Part shown: positions 13,455-25,226 of the stretch, one piece after another
How the letters are laid out: every line of letters begins with the position of its first letter
Numbering within the stretch: position 1 is the stretch's first letter
Assembly: GCA_947034885.2 (NCBI GenBank)
Contig: OX344756.2
Location: 19,017,489-19,081,488 of the forward strand
Direction: 5' to 3'
Origin: Thuidium tamariscinum
Lineage: Eukaryota; Streptophyta; Bryopsida; Hypnales; Thuidiaceae
DNA: 64,000 nucleotides
Made by a program: the position numbers and the translations under genes
Notes under the pieces: generated by a model
Database searches by the model: none
The model's input: the letters and a program-made list of their open reading frames with translations, nothing else
What the model was told of the DNA's origin: nothing

Positions 13455-14598
13455 TCGGCTCTGACCCGACCCGACCCGGCCCGCTATCCAATCACGGGTC
13501 AATCCACCCTATATTTCACCTACAACTTGTGGAGTATTATTTACCGCAGATAATATAAAATTTGAATTCATTATTAGAATGAGAGATTGATAGGAAGAGT
13601 AAAAATTAAGAAAACTGAATTTTAATCAAATCAAATAAAAATGGGGAGCAATTTAAAATATTATTAAATAATTGGGAGTTCGGATGAATTCTATTGGAAA
13701 AACAAAGGGTCAATTCTCCTAAAGTAAATATCTAAATTTTGAGACTTTGATTTTTCAAAAATAAAATTTTTTGAATGGTAAAATGAGAATTTAAAGAAAA
13801 TATTGACAAAGTTTACCATTTGCGTGGTTGTGTGTTTTATAATACATATTTAATTGACAAATGAATGTAGAATCAACTACCAAGTGGTTTCAAGTAGTTA
13901 CAACCAATGACATGATGACATGTTTGACCATTTGGCCAAAAAGTAATATATGGCAAACCAAAAATGTATGATATAGATTGGTGAGGTTAGGTCATATCTA
14001 TAGTAGGGGAATTTAAGTGAATGATAAAATGAACAATGTTGTAGAAGAATTTGGACTTTGAATTCAAACCTTTTGTAACAATAATCTTTGGAAGTATTTG
14101 CGTAAGATAGCAAACTATGTGAATTAGGATATAAAATCTTCTAATTTATGGTTTATTAGTTGTAGCCTTGAAGTTCAAGTATTGTATCATCAATTATTTA
14201 AATGCATATATTACATAACATGAAATTACTTAGGCTTGTAAATATTTGATTATTAGATTTAAAGTTTTAAGAATAATTTAGATATGATGGTAATTTATTT
14301 AGACAAAACTAGTTCAAAATTTGAAACTAATATGATTTAAATGAAAAAAATTCATTTTCATACAAAAGATTGTAAGGGTGAATTGTATATGACAAGAATG
14401 ATGATAATGAGGGTTGTATTTTCAGTAGTTACCCAAAATTTGAGAGGATCTCCCCATTTGTTCAAAAAAAAAAAAAAAAAGAATTTGAGAGGGAAAAGCA
14501 ACTCCAACCGTTTCTTTAGTAGGCAAAATCATTCAATTTTGGAAACCATGCTTAATCCAAAAGATATAATCAATTGACACTAAATTTATATACTTCTA

Positions 14599-16155
14599 TT
14601 AACCTATAAAGGACCAAGTAATTGATCAACAAAAGCAAGAAATCCTAGATGACCACAAAGTTAATTTTTGGCAAAAGGTGTGGTATCCTTGAACTTTTCA
14701 GCAACATGTGCAAAACCCTCCTTCAACTTTGAAATTTGGCACATTTGTAATTAATACATAGTATAATATAAGATGCAATTTGAAAAACAAACAAACATTT
14801 GTAGTACAAAAATCACACTTCTCCCTCAACTTTGAATTTTGGCACATTTATAATTAACCCCTAAACCCCTAACAGCGTTTTCACCAAAAAAAATGCTCAA
14901 AAACTGCCATTTCTAATACAAGAGCAATTTTTTTCAAAAAAACACATTTTTGACTCATGTAACTGTAGGATCTTGTAGTAAGGTAGTTTGTAAACATGTG
15001 GGAAAAATTTCAGAAATTTCCATCGTGTAGATTGCAAGATATAAGCATTTGAATTGACAAAAACTGTTTTTTTATCCCTGCGAAAATCCGGGCAGTTGCA
15101 CTTCACAAGGTCACATTTGTGTGAAAAAAACTTCAAAATGGTGGTTACTCTTTGAATTCATACTTCAATGCAAGTTGCCTACATTCTCAAAAAATTTCAA
15201 ACCATTTGGAATTGTACAACATATAGGAAAAAATAAGTAAGTAGAAAAAAATAAAAATGAGCCAAAATATTAAATTGTGAACATTTTATTCATGGAATTG
15301 AAAATTTTCAATCCCAATGGTTGAAATGTTGAAATAAACAATCTACACCTTTTGTTTTTATTTTTTTTCAAAAATATGAAAAATTGAATTAAATGAAGAA
15401 TTTCAAAGTTTTTTTGTACTATAGAGATTCTGTAATTGGCCGCAAACTACCCCAAACTCAAAATCTTCATAACTTTTGACTCATTGATTGTAATGGATTG
15501 ATTTAAAGCTTCCCATGCCTGTATAAACCTAAAGAATCAATTTGAAATTTCACTTTTCAAAAAAAAAAAAAGTTGAAAAAGTTTTTTCGGCTGCCCGGGC
15601 TGCCAGCCGAGCAAACAAAGTGACATATCATGCAATAACTTTTTATCCACAAAGTCAAAAGTTATGAAAATTGTTGGGCCTTAAAGCTACTCTTTGGACA
15701 CACATTGAATCAAAATTTCAAAGAAAAAAAATAAAAACTCCATGTATAGTGAGCTGCCCAAAAAATCTATAATCTCAAAAAACGTTGTTCAAGGGTTTAG
15801 GGGTTTAATTCAAAGTATGATATAAGATGCAATTATCAAAAAAATAACCATGTGTAGTGCAAAAACCACACTTGGGAGGAATTGAAGTTTTTTGACCTAA
15901 CTATGCAAGGTTGGAAAAATAACTTTTCTTCTAAAATCAAAAGTTCAAATCTTCTAATCTATACAATTAAAAATTTTGAAATTTCTTACACACATTCCCA
16001 TCATAGTCAAGTTCCCCGTACAAAAAATTTCAAATAAATTTTTTTCAAATTTTTTTAAGAAATTTTCTTCTCTCTACCCATCAAAAGGCACCTCAAGTGG
16101 CAGTTTTTTTTTGACAATTTGTGCCCCAAATGTGCCTTAGTCCTTTAGGGTTTAA
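14599..16155. mobile_element. Outer piggyBac-type non-autonomous element
   Basis: TTAACCTATAAAGGACCAAG at the left and, in reverse complement, TTAAACCCTAAAGGACTAAG at the right form an inverted terminal pair at TTAA sites. A second element (14854-15808) sits inside. A roughly 60-bp segment beginning near 14763 recurs as a direct repeat near 15817, on the two sides of the inner element. No transposase frame. Confidence 0.5.
14854..15808. mobile_element. Inner piggyBac-type MITE
   Basis: Bounded by TTAACCCCTAAACCCCTAA at the left and AAGGGTTTAGGGGTTTAA at the right. Interior blocks (ACTGCCATTTCTAATACAAG, GGATCTTGTAGTA, GTAGATTGCAAGATAT) recur in the same order at 37588-38340 and in diverged, inverse form at 54651-55574, which defines a family. 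Confidence 0.65.
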
Positions 16156-17408
16156 GGAGGTTCTATTTTGTATATCATGACCAGGGACTTGCTTGGTAGA
16201 GTAAACCAATTTGCAAGCTGAATCTCTGAGTCTGACAAACTTCACAAACCTTCAGAATAGACACACACACTCCGAAGGGAAGTTACTACGAGATTGACAA
16301 GTTTGGAGAATACAATGAAACAGAAAGATGCGCATGCAACTTCAAAACATCTTCCCAACAATCAGAAGAGCTCAGCCTCAATCCACATTCTTGCAGCGAG
16401 TTTTCCAAAAACTAGGAGAAGATGTGTTTTCATACACCGACAACATGATGTTGGGTGTCAAACATTTGTGTACTTCGGACACAGCAACTTCCTCTCTCCT
16501 AAACCCAAACTTCACATGCTACACAGAACTTGGACATCACATTCTTCAAAGGAGCTGCGAACACCTTGGGTCCAACTGCTAGTTCAACACAGAAAATCAG
16601 GGTAACCAAGATGTGCCAGTTCTTTGACACGTTCTTTCTTTGACCCATATGCTTTTCACATCTTGAGTTGAGGCATGGAAGCTTTGGTACTCAGTCACCT
16701 ATTATAGGAAATTGGCGTTACTGCCAACCATACAATAGCTCCACTGAAAAGGGTCGTCACCGCTCACACAACCCACTTTGAACCTCAAAAAATTAAGATC
16801 GCTTATCCTTCAATCTCCACAAGGGAAATAGAGGGTTACGAGAAAGCTTAAACCAATATCCACACTCAATGATTAGCAACTCAGTGGTGAAGAGTGGTCA
16901 GATTCCATGCTCAATTCACGAAATTAGTTTGTCCAGTCTCCATTGACTACAGACAGAAACTAAATTCACCAAATCTGCAATCAGGAACTGCGGAAGCCAC
17001 ATACTCATTGAGCCCTGGCGTTCAACCCTAATACCTAAACCCTACATTGACAAAATTGATCTTCAATTTGGAAAGGAAGTACCTGCCACCAATGGTTCCA
17101 GATCGCCCTCAAATACTCTTCATCTCAAATTCGGGATTCAGGAAAGAAGCAGCTGGAAGTGGCAAGTAGCAAGCGGTTGAGGCCAATTTGTGCGCTCCGC
17201 AGATTTGTATGCACAAGAAGAACATGAATCCGGTACCTCCGAGTGAATCAAGAGTGGTGCAAGACCCACACCAAATGAAAGTCCACAGAACTCTGAGAAT
17301 TTGCATGCACCACCGGCTAATGCCATATCGAATCCCCCCACTGGAATGCACACTTGAATCCCAAGAAGTAGAAGCAACCATGTGTTTTCCTCGAGTGATT
17401 CCCAGTTT

Positions 17409-20400
17409 TCACTTGTGTCTTTGGCACCTGCCCATGTTCGTTGTCCTCGTACAGCAGTGACCACATGACCTCATGATGCACCGCAAAGCACCTGCATTCT
17501 CACACTTCGTGTTGGAGCATGGAATATGAGTAGCCTCGTGTTGATGGTGGTGGTCCTGGTTTGGAAGGTGTTGAGCACTGGTTTGGCGTTGAGTATGGAT
17601 CCTTCCATGTTCTTGTACATTATGAGCTCTTGGAGCTGGTTGATTGTGTGCTAGATTACTGTTGCCCTGGCTATGAAAATTCCTTCCGTGTTGCCTTAGA
17701 CGGGGGTGATGATGCGCTGGATTTCTGCTGCCTTGGTACTCTTTCTGCTGGGTATGAAAACTCCTTCCATGCTGTATTGCTGGAAGGGAATAATCATGTG
17801 CTGGACGTGCTGGTTCTAGATTGCGCTTGATATTACACTGTGCTTCACTCTGCTGAGTGTGGAAACTCCTTACAGGGGTTGTTGGAGGAGCGGGGTAGTT
17901 GTCTGCTGCGAAAGTTTGGTAGACCGTTCGCTCGGTGAAGGTCCCATGTTGCATATTGCTCCGGAGAGGAACTGTTGGGACATCGTGGGCAGGAATGCTG
18001 CCTCGATGGCAGTTGTGGATACCTGCGTTTTGACGAATAGTTTCTTGAGAAACACCATGCGACTCTTCCCCGTGGGGTCGACTGTATGGGTGTACCCTTA
18101 AGTCTGCCCTTGATTTTCCTGGTGGCGTACAAGAAACAATAGGATTGAGTAAGTATACATGAAGCTATTGGTTGCAAACACATGAACGAGAATAATCTTT
18201 ATTTCAAGTAAAACCGGTGAATCAATGCAAACGATTACATGACTCTGAATTTGTACACAAGGTATCACCAATACTGATTCGGGAAGTCGCTATCTTACGA
18301 TCTCTGAAGTCCAGCAATGAACCAAACGGCAGAAACAAGCGCATGAAGAAAAACACAGGGAGTATGGAGAATGCTTGGACCATTAGAGGCGAGGCAAGGA
18401 AATGCAGCATGGGCAACAATGTGGACTTTGAAGCAAGGAGAAGTGCTTAGGTTGATGACGTATGAAGCCCGAATGGAAAGAGATGCAGACCTTTTGACTT
18501 TAATCCCTTCACAGCCCGTCTGATGGCACGAGCTGCAGCACCACGAGCATGCTTCTCGTCCAGCACCATTTGCCTATCAGCTTCGTTACTCCAAGGCTGC
18601 ATCAAATGTCACAAGATCTTTATCCCTCACATGATTCCTACAAGTCATGCAATTCCAGATAAACAGCTAGTAACAGATGATCCTTAGGCTCCTCTAAGAA
18701 AACTAACGTTTCAAGACATTATCAAGATGGGAACGAGATGACGATACGATACTCCATCCTTAAGTGTCATCCTTCAAGAGTTTTCCACGTTAATGTTAAA
18801 GGTATACGAACGTTGGAAACTTAAAATAATGAACTAACAAACAAGATTCCGGTTGCCTGTTGAAATCAAACAAACTGAACATCGGGTCCTCTTTGGGAGG
18901 GACTCAGAGGGTAATATAAATCACTAAAAACATTCTCACTATTTAATTCAGGTCGTGAAGGTTAACAGAGGTGAGGAAGAATTCACACCTGCCTCATGGT
19001 GACCACGCGATACAAATTGCGGCCCTTGATCTTAACCGGGCGCATGCAATAAAAAGGCTGTATTCCTGTGCTCCACAAGACCTCAATCTGTCACATTGCA
19101 GGAAGATGATTCGTAGCTCAAATATCATACCTCACTTGGGGTTCTGGCACCTTCACTGCATCAATATATGAAATCCTGACAAGAAACTTTGAAAGCTTCA
19201 TAAGTCACTCACAGTGAATGTATGCTGTTGCTTTTCAGCACCGTAGCTCTCACTTACGACTTTACCAGCCACCCAACGCTTCCCCAAGGGAGGCCCACTG
19301 GCACATCGTCTGTCGTAGTCAAACGGCCTACCCATCCCCAAAAGAGTGTTATTCATTACGAAAAACAAATCGAAGAATTTCAAGAACATATTGCAAAGGG
19401 CTTTGAAACCAATGCTTCGACAAGATCATATACATCTGTGACAAGTATATACCTACGCTAGAGTATCGAATGTGTCTAAAGAGTATTATCTGCTCTTTCC
19501 AACTTTGCTAGCCCTTCACCAACTTCAAGATTTTCCACTAGAACTTCAGAATCTAAATTACAATTTAACGTCTTTCTTCCGGAACTGTCGTATATCAAGA
19601 ATTCAAACAAGAGTGCAGACTCACATATCATATACACTCTGCAAAAATAGCACTGAGTCTCCCAGACATACGTCACCTGCGAGAGAAGCCATTACAAACT
19701 GTGAGAGACATCGAGAATCACGTTTATTATTTTGCACCATTACGTAACAGAGAGGGATGCAACACAATGCACTAGCGTAGCATGAGCCACTGTGCTGAAC
19801 TTCACCTTTGCAGTCGATGGAAAACGAGGATCTAGGAAATATCTCTTGGCCTCGATCTTTGATTCTGAAATATACAGACCACAAGGTTTAGCCGTTATAA
19901 TAATGACTAAAAAGAGAGATGATATGCGGTCAGGAACGGCAACCTCAGTAACGAGTCTATACAACACATACAGTTTAAGGACAGGAAAAAACAAATCTTC
20001 ATACCTCTGGTGCTCTTGAATGCGACTCAAGAGAACGAACTTCGCACCAACCATACGTAGACCATGGTGGCGCAAATATGTCTTCAATTGATCCATTTTG
20101 AACTTCCTCAGGTCACCTCCTTCTACACAAAGGCAATTTTCGGTCTTTATCGTGATTGTAAGCTTTTTCTCTACAATTCTCACCTCCTTTGTGATCTTCA
20201 TACATTCAGAGAGGATTCTTCCGTATACTCACACCAAAAGATTGATCCAAACCAAATTGTTCACACCTTTGATAGCTTTCATCACTTCAGCGAATATAAC
20301 AGCATCTTCATGACTAAGAGTAGTGACTATTTCTTCTTGTTCCTCTGCAATTTCGCCATTATTATCACCGTCCCCTTCATCACTGCACTCGCACCAGCAC

Positions 20401-21515
20401 TTTAGAAAATAGTGGCAGAATCCACCAAAACCACCAAAACCAACCAGATATGCTTGCAGCAAGGCCTCTTAGTTATGCCTTGCACACATGTAGAAGAAGC
20501 ATCAGATTTGTAGTTGCAGCCCACAGAAATCAACCTCATTACCCATTCACACTTATGCAAACTTACAAAGTAATCTGCATCTGCAAATCGAAAAGCAGAA
20601 CGTACATACGAAAAATATGCGTCATTGTCACCGTAATTTCATCTTTATCACCTTTCACGCCATCTAGCGGTGTTAAACCCCAAGTGAACCATGAAGCCCA
20701 AAATTGGACCACCCCATAAGACTTACTCCTAAATGCAAAAGACATTTTCAAATGAGATAAGGTTTGGACCTCAGGAACCTAAGAACTCTCTCAGTGAAGC
20801 ATATTCTCTACGCACGGAAACGGAAAAAGACATACCCGCTCTCGCTGCTGCTCAGATCGACGACTTCGGCCTGCTGCGAATTGAAGTCACCAAAAGAAAA
20901 CTCCATAAGGTCATCATCCATAATCACACCGAGCACTTCCGGATCGTCCAAGTCAATTCCCATGGCACGCGCAATCTCGTTCTTCTTGTCATTGCTCAAT
21001 TTCGTTTCACCCTCGATGGGTTGCGGCGCAGCATTCAAGTCAATTCCTGTAGAACGCAAAGGATCCCTCATGCTATTCTTGTCATTTCTCAGTTTCGTTT
21101 CACCCTCGATGGGTTGCGGCGCAGCATTCAAGTCAATTCCTGTAGAATGTAAAGCATCCCTCATGCTATTCGTGTCATTGTTCAATTTCATTTCACCCTC
21201 CATTGCTTGCGGCGCAGCATTCAACTCGATTCCTGCAGAAAGTAAAGCATCCCTCGTGCTATTGCATTTTTCTAGTCCAGTGTTCTCAATATTCTTTTCA
21301 AACATCGGCCGGAACGAAATGGGGTTGCTCGCAGTACCAATCGACCTAGCTTTCACTTCTGCGTGAGATCTCGGCTCCCATTCCTCTTCCTCTTCAATCT
21401 CGTCATCGTCCAAGTCAATTACCATCACGGAATCATTTCTCGACTTCCTCATTACACTACGCGATCTTCGTAACCCAACTTCGGCCGATAAGCTCTTCAA
21501 TTCTTCCATACCCAT
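17409..21515 (-). CDS. SAP-domain protein, zinc finger CCCH 62-like, with EAR-type repeats; nine exons
   Basis: Exons on the minus strand: 21515-20836, 20382-20233, 20106-20005, 19864-19806, 19676-19625, 19327-19213, 19087-18989, 18596-18491 and 18118-17409. All introns are GT-AG and the frame is kept, giving 690 residues. Order: acidic N-terminus; three 31-residue repeats with ELNAAP (97-102) and DLNAAP (128-133, 159-164); a SAP helix-turn-helix (KFKMDQLKTYLRHHGL, about 278-309) expected to bind DNA or chromatin; a conserved core (FPRSSF, GDVCLGDSVLF, SGPPLGKR, VSESYGAEKQQHTFTV, IKGRNLYRV) that I recall from plant CCCH62-like proteins; a His/Gln-rich region with repeated FHTQ; and a C-terminal Cys cluster (CSNTKC to CGHCC). 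No canonical CCCH finger is visible. The exon 8 donor (GTCTGC) is weak; without it the frame reads into TAA at 18447, giving a protein lacking the Cys tail. An alternative start is the ATG at 21509. Likely nuclear. Confidence 0.8.
20990..21270 (-). repeat. 93-bp tandem coding repeat, three units
   Basis: Within the first exon of the SAP-domain gene a 93-bp (31-codon) unit is repeated three times; two adjacent units are nearly identical at DNA level (both contain CACCCTCGATGGGTTGCGGC) and the third is more diverged. Each unit encodes MRD, then GIDLNAAPQ or GIELNAAPQ, then EGE.KL. Confidence 0.85.
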
Positions 21516-22779
21516 CACCAAAGTCACCTAATTAAGCGGGCATCTGTCAGAAATCGAAATCGCCAGAAACCGTCTTGTAACTTCGAGAAAAAGCACACTG
21601 ATCAAGTTCACACAGAAAATGAAATTCCGTCTCATCACCCGATCTCTTAAACCTTAAGGGTAACATAAACCCTTGTGAGCATAAAGTGAGCGTCAGATCT
21701 AACATTGGTTCGTGCACAACCCACAATCGAACAGAATCGAACCGAATGCACGCACCCGCGGCTCCGAAATAACTGCGCATGGAAATGCAATGAAAATTCT
21801 ACACAGCCAGGTTACGGATCTGGAAAACCTCGCACAAGCTGAAGCCCTGCCTTCTTCTTGACAATTCTCAAACAGTCTGAAAGCCACAAAGTACGAAAGC
21901 AATATGTGCAGCATCCGCATTATCACGAGAGCCTGACACCCTCCAAATGTGATGATGAAATGTACAACGCGCCCTCGTTTCAAAAGGTGCGGAGGGCACA
22001 GAATGGCGCCGTCTTTCTGTGTGCTAAAAACAGTTCAAACGGAGCAGACACTTGTTACCCACCTCAATTTATCCAGCTATCGATGAAAATACCGTTATGA
22101 CGTAAAATGTACATCCAAGTTGGATGTTCGGGACATGATGAAAAATCGTAAAATCCCAGAAACCAATTCGTACGTCGGGCGAATCTTCTACCATAAGCTG
22201 CCCACAGACCACTCTGCTTTCCATTGTATCGTTCTCTCACTTGCAACTGCCGTTAACGAACAAATCCACGGACGTGAAGATGACCACCTTATCCGACTTT
22301 AACCTAGTGAGACAACCATTAACAATGGGCATGGACTGTATGAGAAATACCTTCACAAAGTGATCGTACCAAGCACCAGCTTGGTATTCCAATAACCCTT
22401 GTCAAGAAAATTATGGTATGTCCAGACGCTACAAAGTGCAACGGTGCACTTCAGAAGAACGCAAGACTTTGAGAATACAAACGTCATCAGGAACAAGAGA
22501 ATTGTGACGTTTAACAAAGGAGGAGTCGTGCGGATGATGAGCCTCAAAGTAATATGATATACATTTGCTGTCGTCGACAATTAACTAGACTGCTGAAGCT
22601 GACCAAATGTGTGGCTACTGGTGAATAGATAATGATACACTTCCTGTACTGTACAGTTTCAATATGCTTTTCACAAGACTCGTAACCTACAAGACAATTC
22701 TGTCGATAGAAATGCCGCAGTGCCACAAGCATGAATTCATCTCACGAACTACAGGAAAGGTGAACACAGCAGAGGACTA
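21516..22779. other. 5' flank of the SAP-domain gene and 3' flank of the F-box gene
   Basis: No gene recognised. The part near 21516-22000 should include the promoter and 5' UTR of the minus-strand gene to its left; the part near 22779 should include the 3' UTR of the F-box gene. No named element seen. Confidence 0.4.
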
Positions 22780-23725
22780 CTAAAACACGCCAGGATGACC
22801 CCGAATTCCGCTAAACTCTCTGTCCTTCAAAAAAGGATGCGCATCTTCTTGGCATCCTGTTGGACGCAACATCAGGCAATCCAGGAAGAGCCCTCCTTTC
22901 CAGTATGAACAATCAGTCTCCCGGATGCCATATGCAATATCAACCTGCTGAACGGCAGAGAATTCCTTCCCGAGCACCGTGAAGCTTCCGACCTCGAATT
23001 CAACCCAATCTTCAAAACCCTTTCCCGGTGCCTGTGAAAGGTCTAGAGTCTTCTCCAGCGCCTGGCCATCGGAAGTGGAGAGTGTAAATGTAAGCGGCTT
23101 TTGCCATGAAAGGAAGTACAATCGGCCGCCCTGCGGGTTTGCAACACGAAGACGCCACACAGCGGTGTATGAGCCTGGAGTTAAGGAGCAGCTCCACGTT
23201 CCATGGATTTCCAGCCAGCAGATTGCAAGCAGGTGCGCAACCTGAAAAGAGAAACCAACGGAATTCATGAGCATCACACAACTAGATTGCTCCAAATCAA
23301 GAAAATGAAATGTTACAAACCCTGAACGAGGTTACACAGAGAACACACACCTTGCTGAAACAGGAACTCCGAGAATGTTCCCATTTCCAGAATCGCATAT
23401 CCCTGCCCCAAGCAATGTCCATGGCAGCCACGGAGAGCTTGCGGCAAATGCCACCTGACCGAGTCAAAAGCATGTACTTCTGCATCCCATTGTCTAGGAA
23501 CACGCCAGCGGCAAGAATTTTCACAATTTCTTTCGTGCTTTGAGAACCCCGCCGCGGTCCACAAATGCTCTTGTAATCGAGAGGCAAGAAATTCAGCCAA
23601 AGCCCATCAGATTCCGCAACTCTCTTGAAAGTAGAGCATACGCTCGCCAACCGAGCGGCGTCCAACGGTGTAGTGTGGCCTAAAACCGAGACTATACAAT
23701 CATCCGGAAGCTTGGTCATGTCCAT
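22780..23725 (-). CDS. F-box protein with PP2 (phloem protein 2-like) domain, two exons
   Basis: Exons 23725-23351 and 23241-22780 on the minus strand, joined in phase 0, 278 residues. An F-box (LPDDCIVSVLGHTTPLDAARL, then ASVCSTFKRVAESDGLW) occupies residues 6-47 and would dock on SKP1 in an SCF ubiquitin ligase. The PP2 domain starts around residue 130 with CWLEIHGTWS and runs through the WVEFEVGSF and GGLFLDCLMLRP blocks to near the end; PP2 domains are carbohydrate-binding lectin-type modules. Domain order and length match the plant F-box PP2-A/PP2-B proteins. Target glycoprotein unknown. The intron is GT-AG, with a GTGTGT donor. The gene appears intact. It is transcribed in the same direction as the SAP-domain gene 1.3 kb away, with no sign of joint regulation. 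Confidence 0.93.
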
Positions 23726-24951
23726 CTTTCCAGAAGATAATAAATCTCCGATTACTACCTACCCTGGTTCAATTCCGCCTACACCCCAGGGCCAAACCGT
23801 CGTCGCACAATTCTCCTCATCGTCCTTTCGCTTCAAACTAATTCCTCCTCAAAAGAACTCCACTAGAAGTTTACAGGTACAAAAAGAGGGTTGAAGCGCA
23901 TCACGCTTCAAAATACGACGCTAATGAGTTATTCAAGAAGCGCAGAAACAAAATTGCAATGACGAACAAAATTCAACAAAAGACTATGCAAAAAATGTCC
24001 ATACAACCATGACACTTGTCCATCACACGTCATTTGAAACCCTAGGTAGCAAACTGGAATCGGTCTCCTCGATAATTCGAGTCTGGAGACGTATTGTAGC
24101 TTCTTAGAAGCGCATTTTCAGTAGCTTTTCAACAAGATATTGAGGACGACATTTTAATTATTTTAAATGTTGAAAGAAACCATAGATTATGTCAACTACC
24201 AATCCATTTATCCCTACCATCCGGATTTTTAAAACTCGAGCGAAATAAACGATTCTCTTTGCTGCGACGAGTGAGCCACAATACCACCACGACAAGGAAT
24301 GGCTGCAACTGAGCACTCAACCCTAACTAACGTCGTCCACGCCTCCGGAGAATCCGCGACCATGATACCCCCCGCATCCCGACCGCGAACTGCGCCAGGT
24401 CGCCATTGACGCAACCCCGATCGTACACGGCAGCGATTCGTCACCGAGAATCCGTGAAACCTCCGGAGATGATGAGCATCCAAAGCCGGCGGCCATGGCT
24501 AATGCATGCAAAAGGTTGAAGCCGTGGCAGCTCTGCATCCTCCAGGGTATATGGAGTAGCTCTACTGCCACTACAGTCTCTGCAACTACAGGAAAGTAAT
24601 GGAATACTTTTGTGAAGTGTCCCCTGAAATGTATCAATCCCGAAGAAATTGCGATGACCGAGATCGCAGCAGCAAAGCTGCAGAGCATCTTCCAAGAATT
24701 GAAGAATCAGTCCACGGAGAAGACGATGTGCGGTGATCCGTGACCGCGGGGTCAGATGCGGGCGGTCACCGGTAACCGGTCGTGTCGGTGGTGAGAATTG
24801 AGTGGTTTGGAAGGTCGCCTGACTTAGTTCACCGGTATTTCAGATGTATTGTACAGTACAGTCACGTTGAATTGTGCCAAATTTAGTGTGAAAATAATGT
24901 ATCGTAGAATACTGTGGTTGCTGTCATCATTCTGGGTCCTAGGATACCCTA
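23726..24951. other. Upstream region of the F-box gene; no gene recognised
   Basis: Minus-strand open frames at 24229-24695 overlap each other in different frames. One (24688-24323) starts with a hydrophobic stretch, but none has similarity I recognise or clear splice structure. The GC-richer patch at 24290-24790 could be a gene relic or a non-coding transcript; I cannot tell. Confidence 0.35.
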
Positions 24952-25226
24952 TAAGGTGGTATACCCAAAAGCGCCCTGTTCCTAAAAGCGCCATCTACAA
25001 TGCACATACATTTCCGAAATCAGTCATGTTCACATACTGTAGATGGCGCTTTCAAAACAAACTTTGACTGTTAATAACTTTTGCATACGGTATCCAAATC
25101 CTACGTTCTTTGGTGCGTTGGAACATGCTTTCACTTGCCAACAAGACTACATAAAAATTTGAACTAATTAATAGCAGGAACTAAGCTCAGTATGAATAAG
25201 TGGCGCTTTTGGGTGTACCTACCTTA
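24952..25226. mobile_element. TA-target MITE, AGGTAGGTACACCC subfamily (copy A)
   Basis: The termini TAAGGTGGTATACCCAAAAG and TTTTGGGTGTACCTACCTTA are inverted and bounded by TA. It contains a hairpin GCGCCATCTACA / TGTAGATGGCGC. It is homologous along its length to 28323-28598 in opposite orientation, including TTCTTTGGTGCGTTGGAACA. Confidence 0.85.

Larger units (their letters stand above)
13455..17408. other. Intergenic, AT-rich, with nested piggyBac-type MITEs
   Basis: No supported gene. It holds the element pair at 14599-16155 / 14854-15808. From about 16160 the base composition becomes less AT-rich; that part is the 3' side of the SAP-domain gene. Open frames at 16294-16605 do not resemble anything I recognise. 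Confidence 0.45.

Noticed and set aside
24229..24695. Overlapping minus-strand frames with a hydrophobic start
   Set aside because: Three frames overlap without any recognised motif; not enough to call a gene.
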